Program-made: the position numbers and the translations under genes | Assembly: GCA_002150815.3 (NCBI GenBank) | Contig: NDFF03000400.1 | Span: forward strand, 248,001-312,000 | Length of the DNA stretch: 64,000 nt | Reading direction: 5' to 3' | Source: Grammothele lineata | Taxonomy: Eukaryota > Basidiomycota > Agaricomycetes > Polyporales > Polyporaceae | Notes under the pieces: model-generated | The model's input: only the letters and a program-made list of their open reading frames with translations | Told to the model about the DNA's origin: nothing | The model's database searches: none | Shown here: piece after piece, positions 10,568-21,919 of the stretch | How positions within the stretch are numbered: position 1 is the stretch's first letter | Layout: each line of letters opens with the position of its first letter

Positions 10568-12132
10568 TCATGCCTTGCCGGTGAGCTGACGAATCTTCGC
10601 CTCCCGCTCGCGCTGATATCGTTGCGTGAGCATCATAGACACAAACATTGCAGGGAATGGGACTTACATCATCAGCAGACTTCTGGGCGCGGAGCCACTC
10701 TACCTCCCTGTTCTTGTCCTGCAGCATCTCCGTCGCCTCCTGGGCGTAGCTGCGCGAAGCGTCGCGCGCGTCCTGGTGCGCCTGGAGATCTGCCTGGGCG
10801 CGCTCATACTTTGCGCGCATCGCGAAGAATTCAAGCTCGACCTTGCGGAACTCCTTGAGTGCCTTGGAGTACGCGGTATAGGTCTTGCTTTCCTCCTGCA
10901 AAGTTGTCAGCAACTCTAGGGCGGTACTTATTTTCGGGTCAAGACGTACCTTCAAGGCGGACTTCTGCAACTTCTGAAGGTCGGCGAGCTCCTTGACCGC
11001 CTCATCTAGGGCTTGCTTCTCCGCCTTCCCCTCCTCCTTGATGATCTTGGCGACCTTCTTCCCTTCCTTCACTGCGCACCCCGAACGTCATCCGTCGTCC
11101 GTCAGTCCATCCATACAAAGGGAGCATACAAACAAGCAGGTACTCACACTCCACCTTGCTCAGCTTGCGCCTCTGCTTCTCCGTCAGCGCCAAGTCCGCG
11201 CTCCTGCTCCTCGTACGGAACGACTCGTCCAGCTCCGGCTGCGCGTTCGGGCCCACCGTGCCCGGCCCGCTCGCGAAGCTGCCCCCGCTCAGGCTCATCC
11301 GCCGGCGGCTCAGCCCCGTCGCCGCGCTCGCCGTGCGCCGCACCCCCGCCCCGCCCTCGGCAGCCCCGACCCCGAGCGAGCGGCGGGAGCGGAACGAGCG
11401 CGAGGCGAGCGACGCCGCGCGGTGGAAGGGCGCGTCCTTGCGCACCGCGCCGTCCGCGTCGAGCCCGCCGTCCCGTGCGTCCCTGTTCCCTCTATCGTCG
11501 ATATCGTCGTGCTCCCCAGCGCGCGCACCAGGGTCCTCCCGCCAGAGCACAGGGATGGGCTGGATGCTCCCAGTCGCGCTGCGCTGCGACGCCCTGCTCT
11601 GCGCGCGCGGCCGCTCGCGGTCGGCGTCGCCGCTCGTGCGGGGCGCGGAGCCGGCGTAGCCCGAATCCGTCATCGCGACCGAGGTCGCGCGGCGGTGGGA
11701 ACTCGCCTTTGAGCGGCGGCCGTCTGCGAGGGCTGGGTCTTCTGCTGCAACAGCGGCGGGGGCAGGTGCGGGGCTGACATCTGCGCCGGGTGCACCCTCG
11801 GCCTCGACGGGGGCCTTGCGGAGGCTGGCAGCGCGGGACGCGGCCGCGGAGGACGGGCGGGAGACCGTCTCGCGCGCGGGCGTGTTGGGCGCGGTGTCGT
11901 CTAGATGCTCGACGAACGCCCCGGGAACAAACTTCTCGGACGGAGAGGACACGAGCGCGGGGGCAGGGACGGGGGCGGGGGCGAGTGCCTCCTGGCCAGC
12001 GGGGGGCGGGGCGTCGGAGGAGGCGGGATCCTTGTTCCAGATCATGAGGGGCGCGTCGAAGTAGGTGCTCTGCTCGCTACGGGGGGTAGCGGTGGCGTTG
12101 TAGTCGGTGTAAGTGGTAGTCCTGGTCGTCAT
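10568..12132 (-). CDS. Disordered protein with basic helix and C-terminal coiled coil
   Basis: Four exons: 12132-11148, 11071-10950, 10895-10668 and 10612-10568 (459 aa). The first ~300 residues are disordered and rich in A, P, S and R with many RRxS-type phospho-site candidates. From about residue 320 the chain becomes a long charged coiled coil (LTEKQRRKLSKVE, then KIIKEEGKAEKQALDEAVKE and YERAQADLQAHQDARDASRS), ending in KIRQLTGKA. From memory, basidiomycete proteins labelled 'DNA-binding protein Ncp1' look like this, but I cannot confirm it, so no symbol is given. It may be a structural or nucleic-acid-associated adaptor; function unknown. Confidence 0.7.
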
Positions 12133-12706
12133 ATACCAGCGAGACCAGCAGGGGCGAGGATGAAGGAAAGTAGTCTGGGACGTTCGAGGAGGCGGGGAGG
12201 GGCGTTATATGGGCGCGCCAGGAGGCTGAGTATGTCATTGGAGCGCGGTCGTCGATCACGCACGCTTCTGTCCGCCGGCTGCTGTCCCACTCCTCTCGGA
12301 CTAGAAGGCCTCCTGCTCCCCACGTGCATGACGTAATGTCAGGGACCTTGGAGGGGCATTGCAGTGCGTTCATGTTCGTTAGCTTTCCCGAAACGTTTAT
12401 CCGACTCCGACGCCACTAGAGGTCGTCTCGCCATCGGCGACGTCGGCGAGCGGGTCGTGAGTCGGCCCGGGAAGGTATTCACAGGTCGACGTCAGCCTCG
12501 TCTTCCCAAAGGCGAGCATCCTACAAGTAAGAGATATGGCCTCATGAATCTCATCAGCAAGCACTCAAGCACGCTGAAGACGTACCATAAAAGCATGTTG
12601 TCGGATGTCTTGATGCTCAACAGGAGGCAGAACACGACTTGGCCCAGAATCCCATGTGATAACAGTGCGAAAACAAAGATCAATAAGTTAGCTGATATCC
12701 GTCCAC
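12133..12706. other. Intergenic: promoter of the coiled-coil gene and 3' flank of the phosphatase
   Basis: No gene seen. The left part is the 5' region of the minus-strand gene starting at 12132. The right part, which is AT-richer, should contain the 3' UTR and polyadenylation region of the metallophosphatase. Confidence 0.5.
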
Positions 12707-14231
12707 CTAGTACAAGTCCCCCACAAGCTCCCGCGTGTCATCAGCCAACACGATCTCACTGTCCACGTACAATGCCTTCACGACCTCCCTTTCCGACCAT
12801 TTCTTCTCCTTGCCGGCTTCGTGGTTGGACAGGGGTGTCAGCGTGTACGTGACCGACAACGCCGACAGTGCCCCTCCGTATGCATGTGAAATGCCTGGCA
12901 CACACCCGCGGTGAGAGGCAGCCATGCTTAGTGCTTCCGAGCACACTCACCAGTGTCAATAATGATGATCTTGCCATCGCACCTCGACACTATTTTCTGC
13001 TCGGGACGTTAATTCGAGATTGTCTGGCCCCTGCGAGAAACGTAACACACCTCAAAGTCGGGCGTGTGCCCCATGACCATCCTCCGCGTCCCCGTCTTCT
13101 TCAGCACCTCATCGACCTCCTTGCAGACTTTCTCCTCGGGGTCCAGCGCCCACCCTCGGTACCACAGCGGCCCGTCCGAACCATACAGGCGCTGTTCTTG
13201 CAGAGTTGCATCGTTCGGAAGTCCGGGATAGGGGTACGGGGGATGCGGCGGCGGCTGGGTGCGATGCTGCAGCTTCTTGAGCAACGACGCGCCAATCTCG
13301 TTGATGCGTGAGGGGAAGGGGGTCAGGTCCGGGTACGTCGGTGCGAGGCCCCCATGCACAAAGGAGATCGCGACATGCGAGAGCGGGGAGCCGGCCAAGG
13401 GGGGCGCGGCGGGGTCATAGTCGGTGTTTGGGGGCCCGAGCGCGGGGTGGAGGGGGAGGCGGGAGGTGGTGGTGTAGTTGGTGGCCCAGGTGCGTCCGAT
13501 GCGACCGGTGGAGAGCATCTTCTGGCGCGCGGCGACGGAGCCAAAGGTCTTCAGTTCGGAAGGGTAAACGTACCTACGCGACAAGTTAAGGTAGCTAAGA
13601 GGGTAACAGGCCGGGGAGTACGCACCTCCAATCCCCGATGGCGTTCATCCACTCGTGGTTTCCGAGGTGTGACAGGACTGTCCCGCCGGCCGCTGTAGCC
13701 TGGTCGCGCAGCATGTCCATCCAGACGTAGAGCTTGATAGTATCGTCTCCTCTACAAGGAACCAGCGTGATGAACGGCGCCGCAGAAAAAGGCAAACGCT
13801 TCCTCTCACCTGTCAATGATGTCCCCGGTCTGAACGAAGAAGTCGACGCCGCCCGACCAATTGCCTTCCACGTCCACTACACCCGCCATCTGCAGCACCT
13901 GCTGCGCGTTCGGCATGTCCCCATGAAGATCGCCTACAGCTACGATCCGCCTGGTAAATGCACCCTTGACGGGTTCCGAGACCGCAGAAGGAGGGGCGGG
14001 CGTATGTGCCGGTTGCGGGGTCTGTATTGGGTCATGTTTGACGACATCAATGGCCTCAAAGGGTTGTTGGGCAGAGGCGTCTTCGTAGGCGTTCTGCTTG
14101 GCCTGCTGGTCTGGGTGGACGGCGAGGGGCCAAGTGAGGGGGAAGCTGAGGGCGGGGATGACTGAACGGTAAGCCCACAAGACGGCGAAGACGGGGACGA
14201 GAAGGGCGAGGAGGGTGAGAAAGCGAGGCAT
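12707..14231 (-). CDS. Membrane-anchored calcineurin-like metallophosphatase (SLP type)
   Basis: Five exons: 14231-13810, 13751-13626, 13573-13051, 12996-12951 and 12894-12707 (434 aa). The chosen start gives a signal-anchor (FLTLLALLVPVFAVLWAY); an ATG 12 codons upstream (14267) is possible. The metal-binding motifs of PPP-like phosphoesterases are all present in order: GDLHGD, GDIIDRGDDT, LGNHEWMN, VHGGLAP and MGHTPDFE, followed by DTGISHAYGG. This order and the late DTG motif match Shewanella-like protein phosphatases found in plants, protists and fungi. The catalytic domain would face the lumen of the secretory pathway. The substrate is unknown. The gene is divergent from the pepsin-like protease at 14723. 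Confidence 0.88.
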
Positions 14232-14722
14232 ATTACGGTGATGGCATGCGGGAGACAGGACGTTCACAGAAGGAGAGGATGATGCTCCCAGGCGGAGGGG
14301 TGCGCGCTGTGAGCTGGCGACGGGTGACAGAAGAAGGCAGGCGCATCACGGTTTGATTGGCTTTCGGAGGGGAATTGATTGCTGGGGGAGCGGTGCTGGC
14401 GGGGTGGCGCCGGCAGACGGACGCGGGGATCATGGAAATAGCCTGCTTACGTGAGCAGGCACGGCAGCGAAGGCGAGTCGCGAGCGCCGGGGTAGCGCCG
14501 AGCCGCGGGCATAGGCGACGTAGGGCCGCCTGCCGAGAGCTCGGGCGCGGAGAGCGCGAACGCTCTCGCATTCAAAACACAACGACCGTCACCGCAGCCG
14601 TCAGCTGCCCGTCCTTCCTTTAATCCCTCCGCCCTCTCCCCACGCATGCTTTCCGCCTGAGCCTCCCTCCCTCCTTTCCTCAGCCAGCGCCCCCGCAGGC
14701 CCTCCGACGCCCCGGCTCCCCC
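14232..14722. other. Divergent promoter between phosphatase and pepsin-like protease
   Basis: A 491-bp GC-rich shared upstream region with no gene. The last 100 bases before 14723 are pyrimidine-rich. Nothing else recognisable. Confidence 0.5.
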
Positions 14723-17598
14723 ATGCTGTCCTTCCTCCTCCTCCCCGCCCTCCTCGCCTCCCTCCAGGGCGCTCTCGCCGCCGCCCCGACCCCCCGCTGG
14801 AGACCCGACCTGCGCAGAAGCCACGCCCGATCCGCCCTTCAAGCCCGCGACTGGCTCGAGGGCCTTGACTCCGGCCTCAGCGAGCCCCCCGTGTCCAACT
14901 CCACCATCGTCTCCGTCACCCTCGCCTCAGACAAGCAGTGAGTTTCGCGTTCTCTGTAGTAGCCCTTACATTTCTCGATCGCACGGCCGCGCTCTTGAGA
15001 CGGGATTAACGCGCCTTCCTTGCCAGGACATACTACGCGCTCTCCAAGGTCGGCGACGTTAGCTTGCGCCTTGCACTGGACACCGCCTCGGCCGACCTCT
15101 GGCTCGTTTCCTCGGACTGCCACACTAGCAGCTGCTCTAGCTTGCCAAAGTACCCGCTCACGTTCAAAAGTTCTACCTTCAACTCTGTCGGCAACAACTC
15201 GACAGCGTTTGGTGTCAGCTATGCAGACGGTACAGGTGTGTTCCCAAACGACCGCTATTGTCCCAATCCCGCCTACCACTTATGCGTGTCTTGTAGAGGC
15301 TACGGGTTTTGTCGCGCGGGAGTCCGTTACGATGGGTAACATGACGGTTGCAAACCAAACACTCGGTGAGTGTATTTTCTAGCTCTCTAGCTCTCGCACC
15401 TCTATGTGTCCCTCTATACGTTCCGAGCGAGCGCCTGTGCTTCGGATCTTCACCTTGTTTCTTGATTGCTGGGGCAACGCTCCAATGCGCCGAGAGGCCA
15501 AGAACTCCTGCTCACCCGTGCAGACCAATCTTGTATTCTATACGGACCTCTGCATTATGGGTGGGCTACCGGAAGCGGTTCAAATCCTACGACTTGTGGC
15601 TGCATTGCACACTGCATTCCGATTGAGTCGCACACAAAAGGCTCACAGGCTGTGATGCGGGCGCTGATATGGCGCACGGACATGCGGAGGTGGACATGGA
15701 GGACGGCTCCATCTCACCGGCGGACCCGGTCTCTATTGTCCGATTGCCCGAATGCTCACCGCATTGTATGCACAGGTTTGGTCTCCTCGTCGAACGTCTC
15801 GTTCACCGATGACATCAGCGGGGTGCTTGGCCTGGGCTTCCCAAGGCTGTCGACCATATCGAGCAACGTCGTGAACGGTCCGTCCCCGTCTCTGTCGCAC
15901 GATTGCTAGAAGTGGTCTGATTCGATACTCTAGCAACCCCCTTCTTTTCTACTATGGCCCAGAACGGGCAGCTGGATTACCCCTTGTTCGGCCTCAGCCT
16001 CACGCGAGATAATAGCGGTAGCTTGACTTTCGGTACGTTCAGAGGTGTTGGAGTAGGGCCCTACGTTCGTCTAACCACCCTCAAAATAGGTGCTATCGAC
16101 GGCTCTGTCGTAAGCAACAGGACTAACATCGAATGGAACGAGGTCGTTCCCTTCGCGCCCTTCGCGGGTACCGCTGGCAACACCTCCAGCTACCTGCTCT
16201 GGACCGTCGTCCTCGAGTCCCTCTCGGTACGTGCGCCCCTCCGCGGAGATGAATTGCCCCTCCTCGCTCCGCGGGACCCACAGCCGGATTTGACCTGACG
16301 CTGTATGTAACCTCTGCAAACACAGGTAAACGGCACGGAGATCACGCCGGAACCTACGTTCCCCGCGCAGACCATGAACAGCACGATTGCCCTGATCGAC
16401 GCGTGCGTGTCCCCACCCTTCTCTGTGGCTCCCCCTGCTCCACCGCTGATAGACTTACTGTGCCTGATTCACAGTGGAACTGCAGGCATCTTCGGGCCAT
16501 ACGCGGACGTGAGCATCGTGCCTATATGCTTATATGGGCGTCTCATTAGGGCGATGACGACATGTGACGCTGACATGGACATGCGGCTGCCTGCAGGTCG
16601 CGAGCATTTTCTCCAAGATTGAGAGTGCGCGCCTCGTCGACGATAGTGAGTTTCCGCTGCGTTCGGAGCGCTCGAAAGTGGAAATTGTCTGACAGGGTGT
16701 TGGTAACAGCTGATGGGCAGGGACAATGGGTCGTTCCGTGCAACACCGAGATGATTATGTCGTTCAACTTTGGGTACGTGGTTCGCCGGCTAATGGGCAG
16801 ATTGTGTTTGGCTGACATGCGTGGCGTGTAGCGGGATCGATTTCGTGCTCCAACCGACCGATTATATTATTGGCCCTGCGTCTGGAAATCCCAACCTTTG
16901 CTTGTCGTGGCCTCAAGCTACCCCGCCTCGGTCTGACGGTATTGATTGGCAGCTCGGTACGCTCCTCCATATCATTGACGATCACTAGCTCTGAGTGCAC
17001 TTCACCAGGTGCCCCATTCTTACGGACTGTGTACTCAATATTCAGGTGCTTACTCTGTCTTCCGCTCCCTCGTGCTCGTACTGATTCTCTTCTCAGCCAC
17101 GGCATCAACACGAAAGAACCCCCCATGATCGGCTTCTACCCCATCTCCAACGTCACGACCCTGAACGAGACCGCTGCCGAGGTCGCCTCCTTCATCTCCT
17201 CCGCCTCCGCCACCGTCGGCACGACGCTCCCCAACTTCCTCCTCTCCACGCCCACCTTCTCCACGCCCTCGTACACGTTCAACGCCTCCATCTCTGCCAC
17301 CCCCGGCGAGATACCCTCTAGCGCGCTCGCGACGAGCACGTACTCCCCCGTGCTTAACGCGAAGCATAGGAACGCCACGCGGCTCGGGACGCTCCTACCG
17401 TCCCCGACGCTCCAGACGTTCATCATCACAGACACGAACGGCCATATCGTCACGAGCGTCTCGACTGCCACGCAGACCGTCACGCTGGGCGTACCCCCCG
17501 GGTGGACCCAGAGCGCCGCGGGGAGGGGAAGCAGCGCGGGCGTAGGCGTTGCGCTGCTCTGTGCGCTGCTGAGCGCCGTGGCGCTTGTGGTCTCATAG
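14723..17598 (+). CDS. Pepsin-like aspartic protease (A1), probably GPI-anchored
   Basis: Thirteen exons with consistent phases: 14723-14937, 15027-15235, 15297-15365, 15776-15877, 15934-16032, 16090-16226, 16326-16402, 16475-16508, 16597-16645, 16710-16773, 16832-16956, 17009-17045 and 17097-17598 (572 aa). A signal peptide (LLLPALLASLQGALAA) leads into a short propeptide and a two-lobed A1 domain. The first active-site triad reads LDTASADLW (DTG expected), and the second reads LIDAGTAGIFGP (DTGT expected). Both catalytic Asp are kept. A Ser/Thr-rich stalk follows, and a hydrophobic tail (VALLCALLSAVALVVS) suggests a GPI anchor, so it would act at the cell surface or wall. The third intron is 410 nt, far longer than the rest. 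Confidence 0.88.
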
Positions 17599-18251
17599 CC
17601 CACCCGCAGGACCCCTCATCTCCCCACCTATTTATCCATATAGCATAGCATAGTCTTTGATCCCGCCTTCTCAGACCTCTTAACGACCTCTCGACGCCGC
17701 TGTAGACTTTCTTCTTACGTGGACGCTTGTTCTTTTTCTTTTCATCTTTTCATCTTCCACCTTCCATCGCGCCTCGTCCTCGTACTGTTTTCGCTCAGCT
17801 CCACCCAGATGTCCCTTTGACGACGACCGACTGCAGCGGACCTTCTTGCATGCCTGTAGCCTGTGTGACTAGCGTTTTCCCTCGTTTGCCCCCACCCCGC
17901 CCCGCCCCACCACGCCCATCGAACTCGACCCGAACCTCCCCCCCATAGCAGCGCCTCCAGACAGTCCGTACCGTACATAGCAGCGATAGTGCCCAGGCAG
18001 ACGGGCTAGTTTGCAATGAAGTAGAGAGCGATGTACGATGGCTCGTACATATCACACGTTATCAACATTTGCGAGTACTTGGTGAACAGCGGACCGTGTG
18101 TGACGAGTTACTAAGCGGAAAAGCAATACTGATCGCCATTAGGTTGGGACACATCGAGCACAACTACACCGGAGTACTAGTACACCCGCCAGACCGGGGG
18201 AAACTACAACTTCACATTCGGTTTCTTATCGACATCGGCCGGTGACCCTAG
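17599..18251. other. Intergenic 3' flanks of two convergent genes
   Basis: Pyrimidine-rich stretch around 17710-17800, then unremarkable sequence. It should hold the 3' UTRs of the protease (plus) and the peroxidase (minus). No gene seen. Confidence 0.5.
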
Positions 18252-19287
18252 TCACAGGAGCTTCGCGACCTCGGCGTCGATCGCCTCGGGCGTCGTAGTA
18301 GAGGCCCAGCGGTGGACAACCTTGCCCTCCTTGTCAATCAAGAACTTCTCAAAGTTCCACTGTTGCAACGAACACCGTGATTAGCCCCGCCCATATGACC
18401 GATACAAATCCAGATCCAAGAAAGAGAGAGGCAAGGGAGCGGGAAACGCACCTTGATACGAGTGAGGCCGAGGATGCCGGCCTTCTGGCTCTTGAGCCAG
18501 CGGTAGACCTCGTTGGTGTTGTCGCCGTTGACGTCCGACTTGGCCATGAGCGGGAAGCTCACGCCGTGGTTGATCTCGCAGAACTCGGCGATCTTCTCGT
18601 CGTTCTCGGGCTCCTGGCCGGCGAACTGGATCGCGCGCACGCGCACGGGCAGGCGAGCATCACAGGGCACGAAAAGGCAAAATGGGGAAGGTAAACGGCG
18701 AGTCACGAAACGCAGGGCGTCGGGCGCGGCGGGTGTGCAAGAAGCAGAACAGCGGGAAAGCGAGGAAGGCACGGGTTAGTAGGGAGAACGGAAGCTGTGC
18801 AATGCGAGAGCGACGCACCTGGTTGCACGGGAAGCCGAGGATGACGAAGCCCTGGTCCTTGTACTTCTTATAGAGGGCCTCGAGGCCCTTGTACTGGGGC
18901 GTGAAGCCGCTGGAAGCGCGATATGAGACATGCACTGAGCACAAGAATGAGCGTGAGCACGCACCACTTCGATGCGGTGTTCACGATGAGGACGACCTTG
19001 CCGCGCAGCTGCTCAAAGTCGTACTCCTTGTTGCCGGGACGGGTGGCCTTGAGGCTGTAGAACGACGCGTCGGACATGATTGGGCGTGAGGTGGAGAAAG
19101 CGCGGTGGGGAACGGGAGAGATATGAAGCTTGGAGGGAAAGCCCGGTCGGGAGGGTGTGTGTGAGCGCAGCAGAAGCTGATGATGACAGCGTGCGACGAG
19201 GGCGGTAGATGGGGAGAAGCCTTGGGATTTATAACAATGCGCGGGGGAGAAGAGTTGAAGGCGAAGATGGGACGACGGAGGCCGCAT
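18252..19287 (-). CDS. Glutathione peroxidase (thioredoxin-type, Cys active site)
   Basis: Four exons: 19287-18965, 18909-18819, 18625-18452 and 18359-18252. From the first ATG the product is 231 aa. From the in-frame ATG at 19077 it is 161 aa, the usual length of fungal GPx. The extra 70 residues are Arg/Ser-rich and acid-free, ending [11 protein letters not shown], as expected of a mitochondrial presequence, so dual localisation by alternative starts is plausible. The active-site elements are [12 protein letters not shown] (peroxidatic Cys), FPCNQFAGQEP (Gln) and WNFEKFLID (Trp, Asn). The Cys codon is split by the first intron (TG|C). It reduces hydroperoxides using thioredoxin, protecting against oxidative stress. 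Confidence 0.93.
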
Positions 19288-19946
19288 TCCGGGTCATGTA
19301 TTCTGCTCGAGAACTCATCAGCCCGAGCTCGTGCTCATGCTCGAGAGGGGGCCAGGGACCGGCAAATATGGGACCGGCTACCACCCGTTTACTCATCCCG
19401 TCCGAGCCACACGTGCCGAGGCTCGACTTGTTCCACAGCTCCTCCTCTGGCTTCGATGCAGCAACTCACCCAAGGAGCTGATGTTGTCTAATGCTTCGCA
19501 CATGTGTGTGTATCCCTCTTTGCCAAGACATCCTTACTACTGAGACGGCCAAATTCCTCCGGGTTGAGCATGAAGCAAGATTAACGGTACAATCGCTAAG
19601 TGAAAGCTCTGTCATATAGTCGGACATGTTTGTCATGAGTGGGACCTAGACACAGAGATCATCGTGAGCCTGCGAGATTATCTTATGGCGGGCAGCTTTT
19701 CTTGACATGACGGTCGAGCGAATGTCTGAGACAGATCTAGAGTGCTGCTAGACTAGCGCCTGAGGATCCGTTCGGGTACTGTGCGTCATAATGCGAACGT
19801 TTCGGCCCGGTCGTACCGAACGGCCTAAACAGTACCGAACTTGAGGTTGAACAACCTGCTTTGTCCAGAGTCCGCTGAGTGCACCACTGCAAGTCGCATA
19901 CACATGGCTATCCAGGGTAAGTATGGTGACCGGATGGGATACTCAA
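19288..19946. other. Intergenic, no clear gene
   Basis: The left part is the peroxidase promoter. Around 19768-19840 short copies of TTCGG-TACTG and CAGTACCGAA face each other, forming a weak dyad. No coding signal. Confidence 0.4.
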
Positions 19947-20437
19947 TTACAGCGTCGTGCCGTGGGACGCCACACTGACCCGGGTTCCGTTCTCAAAGTT
20001 CACTACTGATATATCGTCTGCACTGAACTTGAAGGCGAAGAACCGGGGGTGTTGGGATTCGGGAAGTCGTGCGTCAGTGATCGCGATATCATAAGTATCA
20101 GAATGCATAGCATCACTCAGTTCAGGCATTGATAGAACGTGCACAGTACGGGACACGATACATGGCGCCGTAAAGAATGAGCCGCTGAGCGTTCCAGCAC
20201 ATAGACCTGGCGGTGTTACGTATCCAACATACTCCCCGACGTCATGACCTGTTCCGGCCTTGCGATCCAGAGCGCTCGTGCACAGGAATTCACCTGCTTT
20301 CAGAGTTCCAGACTACTCGGGCGCAGTGGGCACGGCGCGGAACACGCTAAAGGACAGCAAACAACATGTATGCTAAAGGTAGAGAGCTCTGGTAATGGCC
20401 CAGCAATGTCTTTGCTAGCATGTAGAAACATCGGCAT
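19947..20437 (-). CDS. Putative small unrecognised gene
   Basis: On the minus strand an ATG at 20437 opens MPMFLHASKDIAGPLPEL. After an intron-like gap ending ...GAGTAG at about 20322, a frame of about 120 codons follows, beginning SGTLKAGEFLCTSALDRKAG, continuing through VGEYVGYVTPPGLCAGTL and NPHRFF-like hydrophobic patches, and ending SVASHGTTL before TAA at 19947. The amino-acid mix of the second exon (YVGYVTPP, FFAFKFSADD) looks protein-like rather than random. The donor of the proposed intron is weak and I do not recognise a family. It may be a real small gene or the 3' part of a decayed one. Confidence 0.35.
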
Positions 20438-20889
20438 ATAAACACTCGCCGGTGGCCAAAATGACCGCCAGGGACGCGGCGCCATCGTTTCGAAGGGGCG
20501 ACCGCCGCGTACTTATTGTCACTACTTCAGTCGTGCAAGGGAGTTCACTGGGATCGGCTGTGCAACGCCCGCCACGAGGCAACGGGACAAAGCGAATTCG
20601 CGAGTCGCTCAAAGCGCAACAGAGTGCCACTCGTCAGACCAAAGCGACTCTGAAGGTGGCCCAAGCTAACAGGGCGGTGCGCGATCCAAAACGAGGTGTC
20701 AAGATTGCCTGATCGGGCGGCGAAAGCACGGTCACGTGCACGCGTCGAGGGTGGCCAGAGACGCATTTGGCTGGAGGCCTCTGCGGAATAAAAGGCCACA
20801 GACCATCCAGCTATCCGCCTCCACCCCCGCCACCACCACTGCAGCTCTCTTGTGTCCTCATCCTCTTTCCAGTCCGTACTCGATACGCA
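20438..20889. other. Promoter region of the gene at 20890
   Basis: Contains a TATA-like element at 20786-20795. Several open frames on both strands exist here but none has splice or start support. No further feature. Confidence 0.45.
20786..20795 (+). promoter_or_regulatory. TATA-like element
   Basis: GAATAAAAGG lies about 95 bases upstream of the ATG at 20890. With the usual fungal spacing this would give a 5' UTR of about 30-65 bases. Positional inference. Confidence 0.4.
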
Positions 20890-21919
20890 ATGCAGGCTGC
20901 AACCCTCCTCAGCCGCATCCAGTCTGGCCTGTACAAGCCTGTCCTGGCGCCGGTGTGGCGCGACGCGTTCTCGGGTGTCGGGTTCACGGTTAAGGTCGAA
21001 GTCATTCGGCAGATGCCCCTCGAGCTCAAGGTGCCAAAGCCCCAGAAGCCGCGCACCGAGTTCGACGGGATCCTCAACTGGGTTCCACCTGAGGAACCCG
21101 TACCCGCTGCATTCTGTCGGTCAGACGAGGACGAGGTGAGTTCTGCCCGCCACACTTTGCCCTCCGGGTGGCAACCAGCCCTGCCACCCTCCTGCTCTTC
21201 ACATCCCCGTAACATATTTACCGACAATCCTGCAGATCATCCCGATGGTCCGCGCGGTGGCGCATGGTCGTAGGGTGGTCCAGGATGCATTCGCCACAAC
21301 TATGCTATCCGCACAAGCCCCCAGATGGCCACCGCCACCAACCCAAATCGCGTACCCGGTGTACGCGGATATCGTCTGCGACTCTCCGGAGCCGCTCGAC
21401 CTCACCGACACCTCTCCTGACCTTCCGGTCATTACACTGTCCGCGACGGACAAAGGCCCGTCCGCCCCACCCTCGCCTGAGACGTCGCCCCCCACCGACC
21501 TCGGGCTCAAGGACCTCTGCGGGCTCTCCGACAAGGCGCCCGAGACCGCACCCTTCGCCGGGGACAGCGCAGACGAGCCGTCGCTCGTTGTATCGCCCGC
21601 TTCCTCGGCCTCGTCCTCTGCCCCGTCCTCGTCGGACCCCGCTACTCCGCCCGGCCTCCCCGCCCCGACCTCCCGGATGGCCGCGTTCTTCAGCCAGCGC
21701 GCCGTCGGAGCCGGTCGGCCCGTTCCAGTCAAGGCGCGCATCTCGGAGACGCCGCTCCCGTCTCTCCTGGGTCTCGACGCGCCGCTCAGGAGGCTGTGGC
21801 AGGACGCGAGCGACGGCGGCAGCTGGAACGCGTCTGGCAAGACCAAGACGAGTAGCGTGTGGCCACCGCCATTGTCGACGGGCTTCACCCCGTCTACCAG
21901 TCTTCGGGCCGTGTGGTGA
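20890..21919 (+). CDS. Unrecognised protein, Ser/Pro-rich with possible mitochondrial N-terminus
   Basis: Two exons, 20890-21135 and 21236-21919, joined in phase 0 (309 aa). The N-terminus (MQAATLLSRIQSGLYKPVLA) lacks acidic residues and has spaced Arg/Lys, as in mitochondrial targeting sequences. Residues ~35-130 look ordered (PMVRAVAHGRRVVQDAFAT). The middle ~100 residues are an acidic Ser/Pro/Ala linker, and the C-terminus has a short conserved-looking Arg/Leu/Trp segment (LDAPLRRLWQDASDGGSW). I do not recognise a family. The antisense strand carries a 302-codon open frame that I regard as a shadow. Confidence 0.65.

Noticed and set aside
15577..15587. B-box match GGTTCAAATCC inside a protease intron
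   Set aside because: No A box at the right distance and no cloverleaf, so not called a tRNA; kept only as part of the long-intron observation.
19768..19840. Facing copies of TTCGG(G)TACTG and CAGTACCGAA
   Set aside because: Short and interrupted; too weak to call a regulatory dyad or transposon end.
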